DNA of 64,000 bases from Margaritispora aquatica (GCA_007644065.1 VJWN01000022.1:496001-560000), one strand, 5' to 3'; positions 1 through 15,234 are shown, counted from the stretch's first letter. A program made the numbers and translations. The notes: generated by a model not told the origin, from the sequence alone.

Positions 1-3000
1 GAACTCTTCTTGATTGTCAAAGTTCGAACTACGCAGCAGGTGCTAGGAGGAAAACCAAACTCTCGCGCCGGATCGAGAGATGGCGGATCCCCAGTTGCAA
101 AGACGGCGGAGAAGACACAGTCAACAAATGGGAGCAAATCTGGACGAAGAAGTTTGATGTGGGGTCAGAAGGCACAGCGGTCATATTCGAAAAATTCTCC
201 AATTACCTCGAAACTCACATCTCTGTCGGAACAAGGTGATGTTGGTGTCAACAATGATTTCGAGGGACCACCAAACACAGCAGACTCGAGAGGTCCAGCT
301 GCACTTGAGAGGAAGTCAACGACAGTGAGCCGGATCGTGAACAAGACTGTCGGCATTGGAGCTATCAAAGTGAACTCGGTGATGAAACAAGAGGAGGAGG
401 TTGAACAGGTCATGACTATCTGGGCGCCTGCAACTGGTTTCATTCACGAAAGTCAGGATCAGGACGACTGGGAAGAGGTTATCAAGGATCTCATGCCAAG
501 CAAGTCGGACTACTTCGCTAAATCCAAGCGAGCAGAACGTCTCCAAGTACATCTCCGGTCATTCAACAACCCTGATGCAGATGTCCTGATCAAGTCGACT
601 CCTACCCTTCTTTCTGGCATAACCAAGACTTGCAAGGCAGGATTTTCTGGAGCCCCCACAAAACCTAGGTCGGATATCTATGTCACCATCGACGAAGCTT
701 TCCTTCCCAGGCATGCTTTACTGTCACGTTCAGTTGGCTCAGCTACTCCTCTTTCAAACCAGGTTGTGGGCGCCAATCTTCAAATTACTCTGGAAGTCCG
801 GAAAACCAGCGGAGAACGACTTGAAAACTGCATCTGTGCCTCCTCAAATGCTGATGCAACATCTTCCTGGGAATCTACTGCTACAGAGCGAGGCGACGCA
901 TGGAACCAGACTCTTAAACTTTCTATCCCACCTACAGATGTCGCGAATTGCCACCTCTCCATTACACTTGCTGATGTTCCCAATCAAGCTTTCGCTATCT
1001 GTCATTTACCATTATGGGATCAGCAAGCTTTCATGCGAGATGGCCATCACTCGTTGCTTTTGTACCGATATGATGAGACGACGAACACCGCTAAAGGGAG
1101 AGGCGAAGGAAGAACTGGCTACCTAGGCTTGCCATGGAATGCTAGGGGAAAGGATGATGTGAGCAAAGATGAAGCTGTCACAGGACCTATCGCCACTCTG
1201 CGAGTTCAGACATATTTGTGCAGTACTCGTTTCTCGCAAGATAAGGTTTTGTTAGGCTTACTGAACTGGAAGCAACAGCCACCAGGCGACGTCCCAGAAT
1301 TGCTAAAACGTCTTGTTTTTGTTCCAGAGATCGAGGTTGTGAAGCTACTAAATGATGTGTTCGATGCCATCTTCAGCATTCTTGTTGAGCACTCGGGTCA
1401 AGATGAGTATGAAGATTTGGTTTTTAGTGCCTTGGTGACTGTGCTCGGGATTGTGCATGATCGACGATTCAACCTTGGACCTTTGGTTGATCAGTATGCC
1501 GAAAACAAATTCAATTATCCTTTCGCCACACCTTGTCTGGTACGATCTTTCACCCGGCTGTTGTCCAATCCTTCGGATCCAGAAACATCGAGAAAACTCC
1601 GAGCAACATTCAAAGTTGTAAAACACATTCTGAAGTTTATCACTCATGCTCGAGGTCAACAGAAGGCAAAAGAGGCTGGTATTGGTATCACAAGCACATC
1701 GCCAGGCTTTACCAGACACCTCCGAAGCATCTTTAAAGCTCTCGATGCATTGATGCGAAACACTGCCCCCATCCTCGTCGGAAGTCAGACCCTGGCTGTC
1801 CAGCACTTCCACACTTGGCTACCAGAACTCACTGGGCTCTTAAACACAGAGGAGATTCTTCACATTGCCATTGACTTCATGGACTCGTGTGCGAATGTAA
1901 AGGGAAAGCTTGTTCTCTATAGTCTTGTACTCATCATCAACTATTCTCGCTTGGAATTGTTCTCGCAACCTGAACAGCGAGCTGCGTTGAGTGCTAATAC
2001 CGTGCGATGGATCGCACCTCATTGGGGTAAGATTTCTGTAGTGACCGATCAGTATCGAGAACAAGTTCGACTATGCTGCTCCATCCTATCTACTCAGGTT
2101 GAAACTCTTGGCCCTGAGATTCCCGACTACATTCCGAAAATCATCGACTCGTATCTAGCACTCCAGCCATCAGCCAAGACAGAGAAGACAAGATTATCGC
2201 TCCTGTTCCCCACTACGTACCCCTTCCCAAGCAAGCCGATATCCGGAAAGGAGCAATTTGACGAAGTGCTCATTGAATTGTCTGCTATCCTCTCTGCTAT
2301 CTCAACTCTACCTGCTGGGATGCAATTGGAGCTTGCCGAGGAAGAGATGGCAGCGTTGTTGGAGGACACTCTCAAGGTTCATCTGAGCATCTTACACTGC
2401 GAAGCATTCCCAGCGAATTGGCTGAGTGTACACATCTATCACCACAAGTCCACCATGAAGACATTAGAGTATTTGGCTGGCATCTTATTGGAGTCTTTCT
2501 TGCCTGAACCAGATGAGGCGGAATGCTTTAACACCGAACTGTGGAAGGGCTTCTTCACAGTCTTATTGAAACTGGTTGGTAGTGATGCTCTCGCCCTAGA
2601 AACTTTCCCTGAACAAAAGCGTCGTGCCGTGTGGAAGATTGCCGGTGATGTTCGAGAGCATGGTGCGGAGCTACTTCGACGCACATGGGAAGCAATTGGA
2701 TGGGAGACGAGTGTTGAGGAAAGGCAACAGTATGGCCTCATGAAGATGGGCGGTTACCAGGTTCAATATGTGCCTGGTCTGGTTGGCCCTATTATTGAGC
2801 TTTGTTTGAGTGTCCATGAAGGCTTGAGGAGAGTTGCTGTCGAGGTATTACAATCCATGATCGTGAGCGAATGGACTCTCAGCGAAGATCTCTCTGCTAT
2901 CCAGACGGAGATGATTGACTGCCTGGACCACTTATTCAAGTCAAAACCCCTGACGGAAAGCATTCTTCAAAAGCTCTTCATCAATGAGCTGTTGGGCTTG

Positions 3001-5195
3001 TTCGATTTCTTGGCATCTTATCCCGATGATCCTCTGTACACAACGATCAAGGATCTCATTGCAACTATCGACGAGTTCTTGGATCTACTGGTTGCCGTTC
3101 ATAGTGCTGATGTTACTGGTGAAGCTTCACACATGATTCATCGATTGAGGCTCATGGAATTCCTGCGCGACATGCAAAAGGAAGAGATCTTTATCCGCTA
3201 TGTCCATCAACTTGCCCAGCTACAGTCAGATGGGAGGAATCCTACTGAAGCTGGTCTTGCTCTCAGATTGCATGCCGACCTATACGACTGGGATCCTACC
3301 AAGGTTGTACCAGCACTCCAAGATCCAGAGTTTCCAGCACAGAGCCAATTTGACCGAAAAGAACGTATTTACTTCGATATGATCAAGAACTTTGAGGAGG
3401 GTGAAGCATGGAGTAGTGCATTGTCAGCATACCATGAGCTGCAACACCAATATCAGGAGAACGTCTACGACTTCAACAAGCTAGCTAGAACTCAGCGTGC
3501 CATTGCTACCATCTATGAGACGATTGCCAAAAGCGACCGGATTGTACCAAAGTACTTCCGTGTCACGTATAGGGGCATGGGTTTCCCAGCAAGTCTTCGA
3601 GACAAGGAATTTGTGTTTGAGGGCTCGCCTACTGAGAGGACCAGTGCCTTTACAGATCGCATGCAGGAACAGCATCCTTCGGCACAAATTGTCACATCTG
3701 GTGACGTGGATGATGTGGAGGGTCAATTCCTTCAGATCTCACCACTTTCGACCTATCGCGATGTGGAGCATCATGTGTACCAGCGAGCCAGAGTACCTCA
3801 CATAATTCGCGACTACCTGTTGACATCCAATCCTCAAGTATTCTCGACAACAAGCAAGAGATCAACTTCTGGACCTGTAACTGAGCATACCTCGGAGAAG
3901 ATGATCTACAGCACTGCCGAATCTTTCCCAACGATTCTTCGACGCAGCGAAATCGTGGCGGTAGACAGGTTAAAGCTTAGTGCTGTACAAACTGCTCTCG
4001 AGCGAATCATTAGAAAGACCGCCGAGATCACTGCAGTTGAGAAGCGCTTGCTAGACGGAGAGGATGATCTGGCAGGACTGCTCATTGATGCCCTGCAAAT
4101 ATCTGTGAATCCAAGCTCTGAAAGCACCATCTCCAAGTACCGTGCACTGTTGCCAACGGTACCTGAAGATGACGATGGACTTGACACCGAGGTCGAGCTT
4201 ACACCACTAGAGACTGCACTTAAGATAGCTCTTATTGACCACGCTGTCCTAATCAAGCGCTGTCTGGGGATGTTTGCCAAGTCACCAAAGCCATTCATGG
4301 GTACTGCAGAGCGGGAAGCATGCACAGCAAGTAAGTTTTGGCATTTTTACACCTCTTAACTTCCTCGATGGATACTCTTCAGACGATATGCTAACCTAGA
4401 TTTACAGATTTCGAGTCAACATACGCACCTGAATTGGCATCATTTGCATTCCCGCAGCACCAACGAGAACCAACCCCTACACCAAGCTGGGCTCTTGCCA
4501 GTCCAGCTAGCGATGGTTCAAGACGTGATAGCGGCATGATGGGACGTAATGTTAGGAACAGTCAGACCAATGGCACTCTCAATCAGTCTAACGACATCCT
4601 TGATGCGCCTGGTGCTCGGGCTGGTAGAAATCGGATGAGCTTCCTGAAGCGTCTTCAAGACAAACCAGCACCGCCCCTCAAAGAACAAGAGGCTATCCTA
4701 GCACCGGTCGTCAATATCAATGGTGCCAAGTCTGTCAATGGTAGCATCACAAAATTTGAGAATACCAATGGTGTTCAAGGCCGCAAGCGGGGCAAGAGTG
4801 GGGCCAGTGAAACAGCAGAAAGTGAGCGAGAGCGCACAAAGGAGAAAGAGAACAACAGGATGTCTTTCTTCAGCGGCGGCAATCTCGGCTCTATTGGTCG
4901 TGGTCGAGGACGTAGTGCAATCATATCAGAGAAAGGAGAAGATACTGAGTGGATCACACAGAGCGATCTAAATATGGCTGCCGAGAGAGGATACAGCAAT
5001 GGCAATGGTACTCGACGAAGCAGTAGCTCGGCCCGACCAAAGACTGGTGGTAGTCAGAGCCAAACTCGCAGCAGAGAAGGCAGTGTAGATGGCGGGATTA
5101 GTGGGAGTGTGAGGAAGCGCTTCTCCATGCTCAAGCTGGGGAAGAAGAGCAGCAAGGCTAGCGTGCTTGTCGACTCTGTTGCAGAGGAAGATTGA
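1..5195 (+). CDS. DOCK-family guanine nucleotide exchange factor, 5' end outside window
   Basis: Frame 1 is open from base 1, so the start lies upstream. Two exons are seen: 1-4330 and 4408-5195, joined across a 77-nt intron (GTAAGT donor, GCTAAC branch site, ACAG acceptor); together about 1705 residues. A C2/DHR-1-like region lies at about nt 670-1160. The DHR-2 (DOCK_C) region at about nt 3190-4360 includes ERIYFDMIKNFEEGEAWSSA, VPKYFRVTYRGMGFP and LETALKIALIDHAVL. The second exon encodes a Ser/Arg/Gly-rich, low-complexity tail. The family activates Rho/Rac GTPases, usually with an ELMO partner, at the plasma membrane (yeast relative Dck1, with Lmo1), and affects polarity and stress responses. 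The gene converges on the PFK-2 gene downstream. The family call is secure; the GTPase partner is inference. Confidence 0.9.
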
Positions 5196-5434
5196 GTCTT
5201 CATCATCGCGGAGGTGATGAGCTGAGTGCGATTGCGATTCGAAGACGGAGAACCTGTGGATACATTGATTCGTGCACGCCATAGAGGACCGGGCACATAC
5301 ATACATGATGCGCATGTACACTGACTGATTCTTTGTTTTGTCACTTTTTGTTTGGATGGATTGATTGATTTGAGCGTGCTAGCGAGCAAGGAGCGCGCGG
5401 GTGAAATGGTTTTTTTCACGGATGGATTTGATGG

Positions 5435-5451
5435 GTGGATGGATGGATGGA
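5435..5451. repeat. GGAT microsatellite
   Basis: Four tandem GGAT units in the 3' flank of the DOCK gene. Confidence 0.8.
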
Positions 5452-5572
5452 AAGCTGGTTGTGGATACAATACCCTGAATTTTTTGTTTTCACTGATTCT
5501 TTTCGACTTTGGACTTCGAACTTTCTACTTCTTCTTTTGATTCGTTTTCTATTTATTTTTAACAACACATTC

Positions 5573-5616
5573 CCGGTTTGGGCTCGGGTTTAGGTTCGGG
5601 TTAAGGTTGGGGTTGG
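5573..5616. repeat. Degenerate G-rich telomere-like repeat
   Basis: A run of about 44 nt made of GGGTTTAGG, TTCGGGTTAAGG and TTGGGGTTGG-like units, followed by a T tract. The units are imperfect relatives of the fungal telomere unit TTAGGG. G-runs of 3-4 separated by 3-6 nt could form a quadruplex. It may be chance low complexity. Confidence 0.4.
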
Positions 5617-6228
5617 CTTTTTTTTTTGCAGCTTATGTTCTTGTAATTTGTTTTCGAAATCGATTGGGCTATGTAATGCCCTGGGAATGTGGGGATGTGA
5701 TGGGAGATTCAGAGTCAGAGGCAGATGGAGCTGATTGAGTTGAGATGGTGACGAGAGGAGAGGAGAGGAGAGTTGTACAATAGCTAAGATGGGATGAGAT
5801 GGGAGAGAGAGTGTGTGTGTCTGTGTATAAAAGAGCGAGGGGGTCGTAAAAACGAAAGCCGAGTGGAGAGACAGGAGAGAGAGAGTTTGTGTGCGAGGAG
5901 TGGCTTGGGATAGATTCTACCTAGGCTAGATGATAGATGACAAGTGAGAATGAGAAGAGAGAATAATAAAACTTGAACCTTTCAATCTTCTGAATAATCT
6001 CATTTCTGTTCATCGTCTGGCTAAGTGTCTACCTGACTACCTGAGCACCTTGTAGCCTGTCTCCCTCTCTATAAAGTAACTTGTTTCGCTACATGGCATG
6101 ACCCGATGGGGTTGGATTCACGAGTGCTCAGTCGATTAATCGTCGAGCTGGCTCAATTACCGCCAACTTAGCGGCGTCCATTCCATTCCATGGCGTTCTT
6201 GGATCTTGAGTCGTTTTTCCGCATGTAA

Positions 6229-6260
6229 TCTTACTTATCTACTTACCTACTTACCTACTC
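6229..6260. repeat. TTAC/CTAC tandem repeat
   Basis: Imperfect 4-nt units (TTACTTATC, TACTTACC) in tandem, inside a pyrimidine-rich intergenic stretch. Confidence 0.6.
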
Positions 6261-7016
6261 ATTATTTCGCATCCCCTAATTACCTGCTCAGTCACTCCGG
6301 TCCCTCAAGTGTTTCCTCCCCCATCCATCTACACATCCATCCATCCAACCATTCATTCGTTCTCTCGTTTTTTCATTCATCTCTCCCATCACTCACTCAC
6401 TCACTTGCTTGCTCGTTTGCTTATTTGTTCATAAATTTGTGGAATCGTTGGATATCATATCATATCTTGTCATTTATTTCATTTCTCATAAGCCATACTA
6501 AGGTACACACCATATGCATATGCATATGCCTATACCACACCACACCACACGTCCCTCACAATTTCACCCCTCATCCTCTCATGCTCTCAAGCCGAGCTCG
6601 CTTCGTAAAACCATACAAACACCTCTTTACCATAGTATAGCCCACCTGCGTCTATCATCTATCCCTCTTCCTCCCTTCTCCTTAATCCCATACTCATGCA
6701 AAAGCACAGCTATTTAATCCATAACCTAACAAAGCAGTGGTGATGTCCCTCCTTAATCCCTGAAGTCCTTTCTTCCAAAAACGCCCAAACCATGCAAATT
6801 CATGCTTGCTCTCTCTCGCCCGCTTCGCCAGTTCAAATTCCTCCAGTTTCGCCGAGCAATGCCATGTTCTGTCTTTCTGCACCATCCGTCCATTTTATGA
6901 ATGTATCGCACACCTCAAATCTTAGAACACTTTCTAGGATCTCTATCCCTCGAAGAGCGGAGAAGACCTAAAAAAAACAGTTCAAACACAGAAATAACCA
7001 TAACCACACACCCCTT

Positions 7017-8644
<1,628 letters not shown>

Positions 8645-8870
8645 GGTTGAAATTGAATCGCAGAGGTATGGATCAGAATGAATTGGAAACGTAGAATTGA
8701 CGCAAAACAAAAGACTTTAAGCAGTGAGGAATAAATTCGAAGTGATCGCGTGAGGTTGAACTGTCTGGCAAAATAATGGCCCTGGACCGGGAGTTCACGG
8801 CTGGGATCGGGAAGTGATGAACGATGCTCGGTGGAAAGATTTTGCGAAAGGCGGTACGAAGTATTCGTTC

Positions 8871-8904
8871 GTACTTGTACTTGGACTTGGACTTGGACTT
8901 GAAC
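8871..8904. repeat. TTGGAC hexamer repeat
   Basis: About five near-perfect copies of a 6-nt unit (TTGGAC/TTGTAC/TTGAAC) about 230 bp upstream of the PFK-2 start codon, in its likely promoter. Confidence 0.75.
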
Positions 8905-11310
8905 TTTCTTGAGAGAAGAACAAGGAAAGATAAAAGTATTGAGATGGGAGGCTCCTCAATATCGTTTCATTAGAAGAAACTCGAACTCCGTCACTTGAAA
9001 ATGTGATTCAAGTGAATTTTGGATTTCGAATCGGATCCCAGCGGAGTTATGGTGAGCTGAGGTAGGTGAGGTGTGATGTTGCGAGGAAGAGAACCAAGCT
9101 TGGAAGCTTGTGATTTTGGGGGGAGATGGTGAAGAAAGGGCTGAAGGATAAGGATGGGGATTTGTTTTCTTCGGTCCAGAGCAAGGAGCTTCTCTCTTCC
9201 TCTTCCCTGCAAGAATGACGATCTTCTCGAAACCCCGCACGAGGCTGTTGAAGTATAAAACGATAAGGATGATTGACGACAGCCGACAACCCCTCGATTA
9301 TACTGACTCGACAGCTAATAGTAGTGAAAGCAATGCAAGTTTTAGACGACTTTGAGTGAGCTTCAAATAATAATAAAAAGGTAGAAAGAAGTACAAACTC
9401 ATAATAGAGAAATGATTGTGGGCATTGCTTTTTCCACTAGGTGATACTTGTACTGTAGGTACAGTATCGCTTCCACAGCCAGCAAACGCTCGATCCATAC
9501 GGAGGGGACATGCACGATGCGCTATGCACCGAACTGACAGGTGCATATCCTTCGACATGTTCGATATGATATCTCATAGCCGAAGCCAGATCTCAAGCCA
9601 TAAACATTCGATGCATCATTATTGGATCAATTGGAGCCATTCAAAGCCATTGAAAGCCATGGGAGCACTTGAACCCCAGTTTCCGTATGAACAAGTCATG
9701 GTCCAACTTGCAATCCCCGAGTTCCACAGTCATGTGCTGGCATCAAGTGTAGGGTGTGCAAGCCAGACAAGGCCAGACAGGGCAAACGAGTGCATCAGAA
9801 GACGACAGGAAATTGAGTAGAAATCCCGAAAAGGGCAAAAGTGCAATGGTCATGAGGATATCTTCTTCTGGGGAAAGAAACCCAATTGGAACCAATTGCA
9901 GAGTCGGAATACTTTTCCTGACACATCCACATCTCCTGTTTCTCGCTTTTTGACGCTCGACCTTTTTCACTGACAACCTCGGGTTCCTGATTCTCTGATA
10001 CCCGTACCAATACTTTGGTATCTAGGTGACATGCACCCAGCCACTCAGCATTATTTCCGATCAGAGAGATGAGGACGAAGGACCCCATTTCGCCGAGGGT
10101 CGGGTCGACGGCTTCAATCCTTGAACTTGGTTCAGAGCCTTGAGCCTTGAGCCTTGTGCCATGTGGGGGAATGGGATTTTTTGATGCAGTGGGAGTTGCG
10201 GTGGAGTTGCAGCTAGTGTTTGAATTTTGTTCACCGCCTGGAAGAACTACTTCAGCCGTCAACCTTCAGGGCACGCATCTCCCCGTGGCTCGTGGCTCGT
10301 GGCATCATCAAACACCTCAGGGCAACTCACCTCACCTCATCTCCCTCCCTGGACGACCACCAGACAAGCCACATCCAGCACGTGTTGAACGTTGCACATC
10401 CCGTTGAAGAAGCAAAGGAGACCCCCAAAGGTTCAGTAACAAACCCAGCCCCAACCCCATCCCCAATCTCAACCCCACGCGACGAGGCAAAGAGGAGAAT
10501 GGAACGACCAAAGCCGCAAAAAAAACTCTGCTCTACGATAGCAGCGATAATAAACAGAGCAGGCAAGAAAGAAAAGAAAGAAATTCGAGAAAAACGTACA
10601 TTTCCGGTAATGTATGATTCTCCCTTTCGATTCTTGCCCGGACTCCCTCCTCCACCTGCGGCAACACCTTTGAGGCCCATCGTGATATGAGAGATATATA
10701 TTTGGCTTCGAATCGGAGAAAACCAAGTCGCTCTCGGGATCTGGATCTGGACTGGACTGCAAGAGCGAAAAAGTTCCCGTCTGTCTGAGAAAGAGATTTG
10801 CTCTACTCTGCTGCAGTGCAATATATCGTCGGCACGGCCGAGCAAGAACAGGTGAGATAAGACACCGGACTGGTTCTGTCTGTTGTGACCGGCGCGGTGA
10901 GATGAGACTTTCGTGGACAACTTGGTTTCCCGTCACACCGCTTGTAGGTACCGGTACCTTATTCCGTAGGTGAGCGAGAATGAGAGGATGGAGATGAAAG
11001 AGAGGGGCACAGCACAGGACAGGACAAGTGGGTTTGAAGAATTGTTGCGTTGTTCAACTGTTTTGTTGTTGTTTGTCGTTTGTTGTCGTAGGAGGAGCAG
11101 GAGAAGGACAAAGAGAGATTATGTAGGTAGATAGATAAGTCGGTAGGTAGGGGAGGGTAGGACTTTGGAGGGATGAGTTGAGACTGCTGCAGTGGGACTG
11201 TGGACCAACACATGGACCGCCGAGTGTTGGAGTGTTGCAGAAGAAATGGCATATGCGGCGGCCATGGCAAAAAGGATGGATATGGATGATGGACCAGATA
11301 TTGACGATAA

Positions 11311-11356
11311 GCTATTACTGTACTGTAATACGGTAATACGGTAATACTGTAATAGA
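11311..11356. repeat. TAATACGG-type tandem repeat
   Basis: Imperfect 8-9-nt units (TACTGTAA, TACGGTAA) repeated about five times in AT-rich intergenic DNA, next to GATAAGATA-like runs. Confidence 0.65.
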
Positions 11357-11968
11357 TATTATCGCGATAAGATAGACGGATAAAAGATAAAAGATAGCTA
11401 TGTACAGTAAGGAACAGACAGAGCTGAAGGGTTATAGCAGCAAGTCTTATTTATAAAGCGGCGATATCCAGACAAACAGAGAGACACCTTGAACCAAAAC
11501 CTGACTAATAAGTATTTAGTAGAAAGAGCAAGAAATAAGAATAAGTCTGCGATCGACTCGCGCTTCATAGTACGAGAGGTAGGTATGGGAAAGGACGCCT
11601 GTGGCAGGTGGTGAATTGAATGAACGAATGAATGAAGGTAAGGTGTTAGTTTGAGGTAGATTGAAGCGTGAAGTTGTGAACTGCTATTACCTCGTTTATA
11701 GAGGCGAGGAAAGAATGAGGATAGCTAATAACTTATTGTCAGTGTCTTTTTCTATTCTATTCTATTATTGTTGTTATCGACTCCGCTATTGTCATCCATT
11801 CTCAGCTCCGTCAGGGCCCAAATTCATCCATCATATACTCAATTCTTTATCTACTTACCTACTGACAAACACAATCAAGCAATCTCAAAAAGAACAGAAA
11901 TATATTCGCAACTTTAACTCGCAGATATTGGAATATCACTAACAGATTCTTCCAAGCTGTAGACTGTT

Positions 11969-13363
11969 TCAACATAATTCCATCCACATTGGCTCAAGAT
12001 CCTGGTGCTCAAATATCTCGCCGTACATAATTCCAGGTACGTATGCTTGGTCAACCAGCGTGTACCGATCCGATCCAGCAGGCCTGACAATGTATGGAAT
12101 GTGTACTCCTGAGAAGATTACCAAAAAATCTCCGTTTTGGATAGTATCTAGGCTTAACCCAATGTAGCCACTTGAGGTTTTGAAGACGGATCGGTCTATG
12201 CAAGTCACCTCCACACATCTTGTACAGAGCCTAATGACTTGGACTAGAACATTGATGGTGTCCCATTTGGCATCTTCGTCGCCGAAGTCTAAGACGATCT
12301 CGGAGAAAGCACAGAGCTTGCGAAGTTCATGAGAAACTTATCGTTGTACCCACGACAGAAACTTTGAGACATCTGGGGCACCTTTCATCAAGCCAGACAA
12401 GGCGAAAATCCTGTCCTGGGGCACCGTTGCACGCATATATCCTGTATCATGTAATAGCCGTAGTAGATTATTTTTGGCCGTTGTATCATATTGAACGAAT
12501 TGGATTAGAAAATTGAGTATTGGCGCATTTTCAGTGACGATACAAAATCTTCCCAGCCATTTGAGTACCACATCGCTAAACGGCGTCAGAATCAAACAAC
12601 CGATGAACTTCAAGATTGCCAACAGGAAACGTAGAGGTTCCCTTCGAGTACCACAAATTATGTAAGCGTCGTGTGAGGTTGCAAGTTCTTGCAATATCCA
12701 TACTCTCTTCCAATAGGGGCGCGAGAGAAATGCAGTCCACGCACTAATAGACAGCAGACGCTCAGCCTGCCCCCAGCCGATCTCCTTCCAAACATCCGGA
12801 ACGTTTCTTTTGCGAGTTATGTCAGGGGCGGTAAGGTACTCTATATATTTGAGCATTGGCAAGACTGTCTTGTGACTTTTGCCGACAGAGCTAGAGTTGG
12901 TTCCCAAAATGGAGAATAAGTTGGCGAAAAGGATTTCCCCAGCCTTAGATATCTCGTCGAACACTTCCTCCGAAGAGTCTGCTTCAGGACCAAGCCAGGC
13001 AAGCACAACAGTTGCGCCACTATAGATCTTGTCCATCATTTGGACCTGATGCAACTTCTCGACCTCATCCGCTTGATTGATGCAAAGAGCATCTGCCCAA
13101 AGGAACTCCACATCTTCCTCATCCTTTATTCGATTCAAGGCTTCGTAAAGGCTGTTGGTGACAAGTACTTGAGTGCTATTGACCACAATAGGCCAGAGGA
13201 GTTTGGGATCGCCCCACACGTACGAAAGGCAGTGATATGATATATTGTCATCTCTAGAAACAGTGTTTAGAGATATTTCAAGTGGGGTACTGCCATTTCG
13301 GAGGAAGCGAATTAGCCGTATCTCACTTTTCGATATCTCGAGTGTATCAAATTGAAAGGGCAT
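11969..13363 (-). pseudogene. HET-domain (heterokaryon incompatibility) gene with in-frame stop
   Basis: From ATG 13363 the minus strand encodes a HET domain: YHCLSYVWGDP, EFLWADALCINQAD, and RPYWKRVWILQELA, then DRIFALSGL. At 12338-12340 a TAA follows WVQR. The same frame then stays open for 122 codons to 11969, and this tail includes a typical HET-protein C-terminal stretch (SGYIGL, then GDFLVIFSG, YVPGIMYGE). So one nonsense codon splits a single frame of 464 codons. The only splice solution removing it would be about 33 nt, too short to be likely. Total length is also well below the usual 600 or more residues: the segment between the HET domain and the tail is nearly absent, which suggests an internal deletion. 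HET proteins trigger cell death after fusion of unlike hyphae. A short HET product of 341 residues might still be made. Confidence 0.75.
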
Positions 13364-15234
13364 TGCGAAAATATAAATTCAAAGGCCAAAAGTTTTGAAT
13401 TGATATGCAAGGCCAGAGTGTGACCTTTGGTTGGAGAAAATCGAGAATGGAACGATGGCTCGGAAGTCGACGAGAGGAAATCCTACCTAAAAGCCATCGT
13501 AGGCAGCCACCGGGCGGCAACAAGCTGGTCTTCTGGAGAAGACAAAGTGGCGCCTTTAAGTTCTCTTGACTAGATTCACGAAGTTATGTGGTGCAAACCC
13601 CAACTCCTAAAAGTCTGCATACTTCACCTTATCCTTCCGTCCCTAATTGGTGAAAGTTTTCGTAAAAGCAGCAATGCTCAAAGCCTGATCGCAGGTCCTA
13701 AGAGCCAAATAATTTATGTTCATTCTCTACTCTATAAATAGAATCTAGCTCTGAAAATGACACCCTTGATGCTGTCGCCTCTGTAGTAGTAGCTGAAGTT
13801 GTAGATGTAGGTAAAGCTACGGTTAGAAATGCCAGAAACTTCCTCTACGATGTCTGAAGATTGAACAGGAGCTTTTACAGCTGATTCGGAAGCTTGCGCA
13901 GCTGCTACCTTTGCTGTGGAAAGTGAAGTAAAGTATGGATAAAGTTTTAGAATGTTTTTAATGCTAAAACACTACTTTTGCGCTCACCTGCATTTTCATC
14001 TTGCTTATATATAAATGAGTAGGAACTAGCAGAGACAAGTAAACAGAGACAAGCAGTAGCATAATGCAAGATAGACACAGTGAAACTGTATATCAAGGAA
14101 TTAAAAATCACATAAGCAGGATTTACGTAACTTCTCCACAAAAGGTGACACTTCTTGATTAACACCAAAATTCAAAGAAAAGCCATCGCCTTATGAGATG
14201 AGAATTGAGAAAGCTAGTAGCCAGACGCAAAGTGGGTGTGTCTATAAATGCCAAATTGGAGTGAAAGTCGTGGATTGAATGCCGAGAAAGTGAGATGATT
14301 GCGAATGTATTAAAGCCAGGGCTTCGGTTGAGCAGAGTGGAATGTGTGAATGTAGAAAATGAAAACAGGTGAAATTCTCTTTATTATTATAAAAATAATG
14401 CTATAAATATGTGTCCAGCCTTTGTAAACACATTAGAATTCCGATCATCTACAATAAACAGAAAATAATCCAAGAAAATCATTCTCGCTTGAGAATGTAT
14501 CTGCTCTTTAACAAACGCCATGCTGAAGGAGAGCTTCTATCAATTGCATTTTCGCAAGCATTGTGTTCATTCCTAGTTCCTAACTGCGAATTTGTATTAC
14601 AGCTCTCGTCATATATATAATATAAGGTCCCAAAGCAGCCTTTGGAGCAAAGAGCAAAGATTAGGTAGCGCGGATAGACTTCGAGTCAAGTAAAGTTAGG
14701 AAACACGTTCTCCAAGCACTCTAGAATTAAGCGAAGTCACAAGCAACTTCACATTCAAGCAAAAGAACCCTAGATTATGAAAGACCATGCGTTACTATTA
14801 CCACACTTCCTTCTCTATGAATACATCACTTCTCCCTAGCCAGAGACCAAGAGAGAAATGGCTATGCTCGTGAAGAAAGCTTCATCCTGCTTCATTGCAG
14901 AGATGAATCCGTGTCTCTTTGAAAAGAAATGTAATCCTACACTGCTACTAGCCTGAACGCCATTTGGGTATACGCCTGTGCTGAAAAAAAAACATTGAGT
15001 TCATGCGCCGTACCGTGATATGCCGAAACCCTCGAGAACACCACGCCATACCTTCCCAACTCTCTATCCTGCGCACCTAGTGAAGAACGCTGGGATGCAT
15101 TCCAGATCCGTATCCAGAGACCTGGGTAAAGACAAGTCGAGGACTGCTGTTGTGATGAGCGCCGCGAATTATCCTCCTCTCAAGCACTCCCATGAAATAA
15201 CATACCAGAGCTTCGACCATGATCTCCTCTAGGA
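13364..15234. other. AT-rich intergenic region
   Basis: It contains the upstream region of the HET gene and the 3' flank of the 15235-17178 gene. The sequence is AT-rich with only short frames (at most about 73 codons) and no recognisable domain, repeat pair or RNA gene. Confidence 0.5.

Larger units (their letters stand above)
5196..7016. other. Convergent intergenic region, low complexity
   Basis: This lies between the 3' ends of the DOCK gene (+) and the PFK-2 gene (-), so it should hold both 3' UTRs and terminators. It is rich in simple sequence: GGAT, GAGAG, GTGT, TTAC/CTAC and CATC runs, plus a purine-rich half (5700-5950) and a pyrimidine-rich half (6230-6660). Open frames here are repeat translations with no recognisable domain, so no gene is called. 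Confidence 0.6.
8645..11968. other. Intergenic region, no supportable gene
   Basis: The first few hundred bases are the promoter side of the PFK-2 gene. The rest (about 3 kb) contains short frames on both strands without domain content, several short tandem repeats, a GAGCCTT triplet near 10134 and purine-rich blocks. The longest frames (10327-10920, 10469-10936, minus) are low in coding character. I see no transposon ends or RNA gene. Confidence 0.5.

Noticed and set aside
10327..10936. Two overlapping minus frames of 155-197 codons, one containing MGLKGVAAGGGGSPGKNRKG
   Set aside because: Composition is low complexity, the two frames compete, and no domain or coherent exon model could be found.
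12322..12354. Intron to remove the HET stop codon
   Set aside because: The only GT...AG pair that keeps frame spans 33 nt, below the usual minimum for fungal introns.
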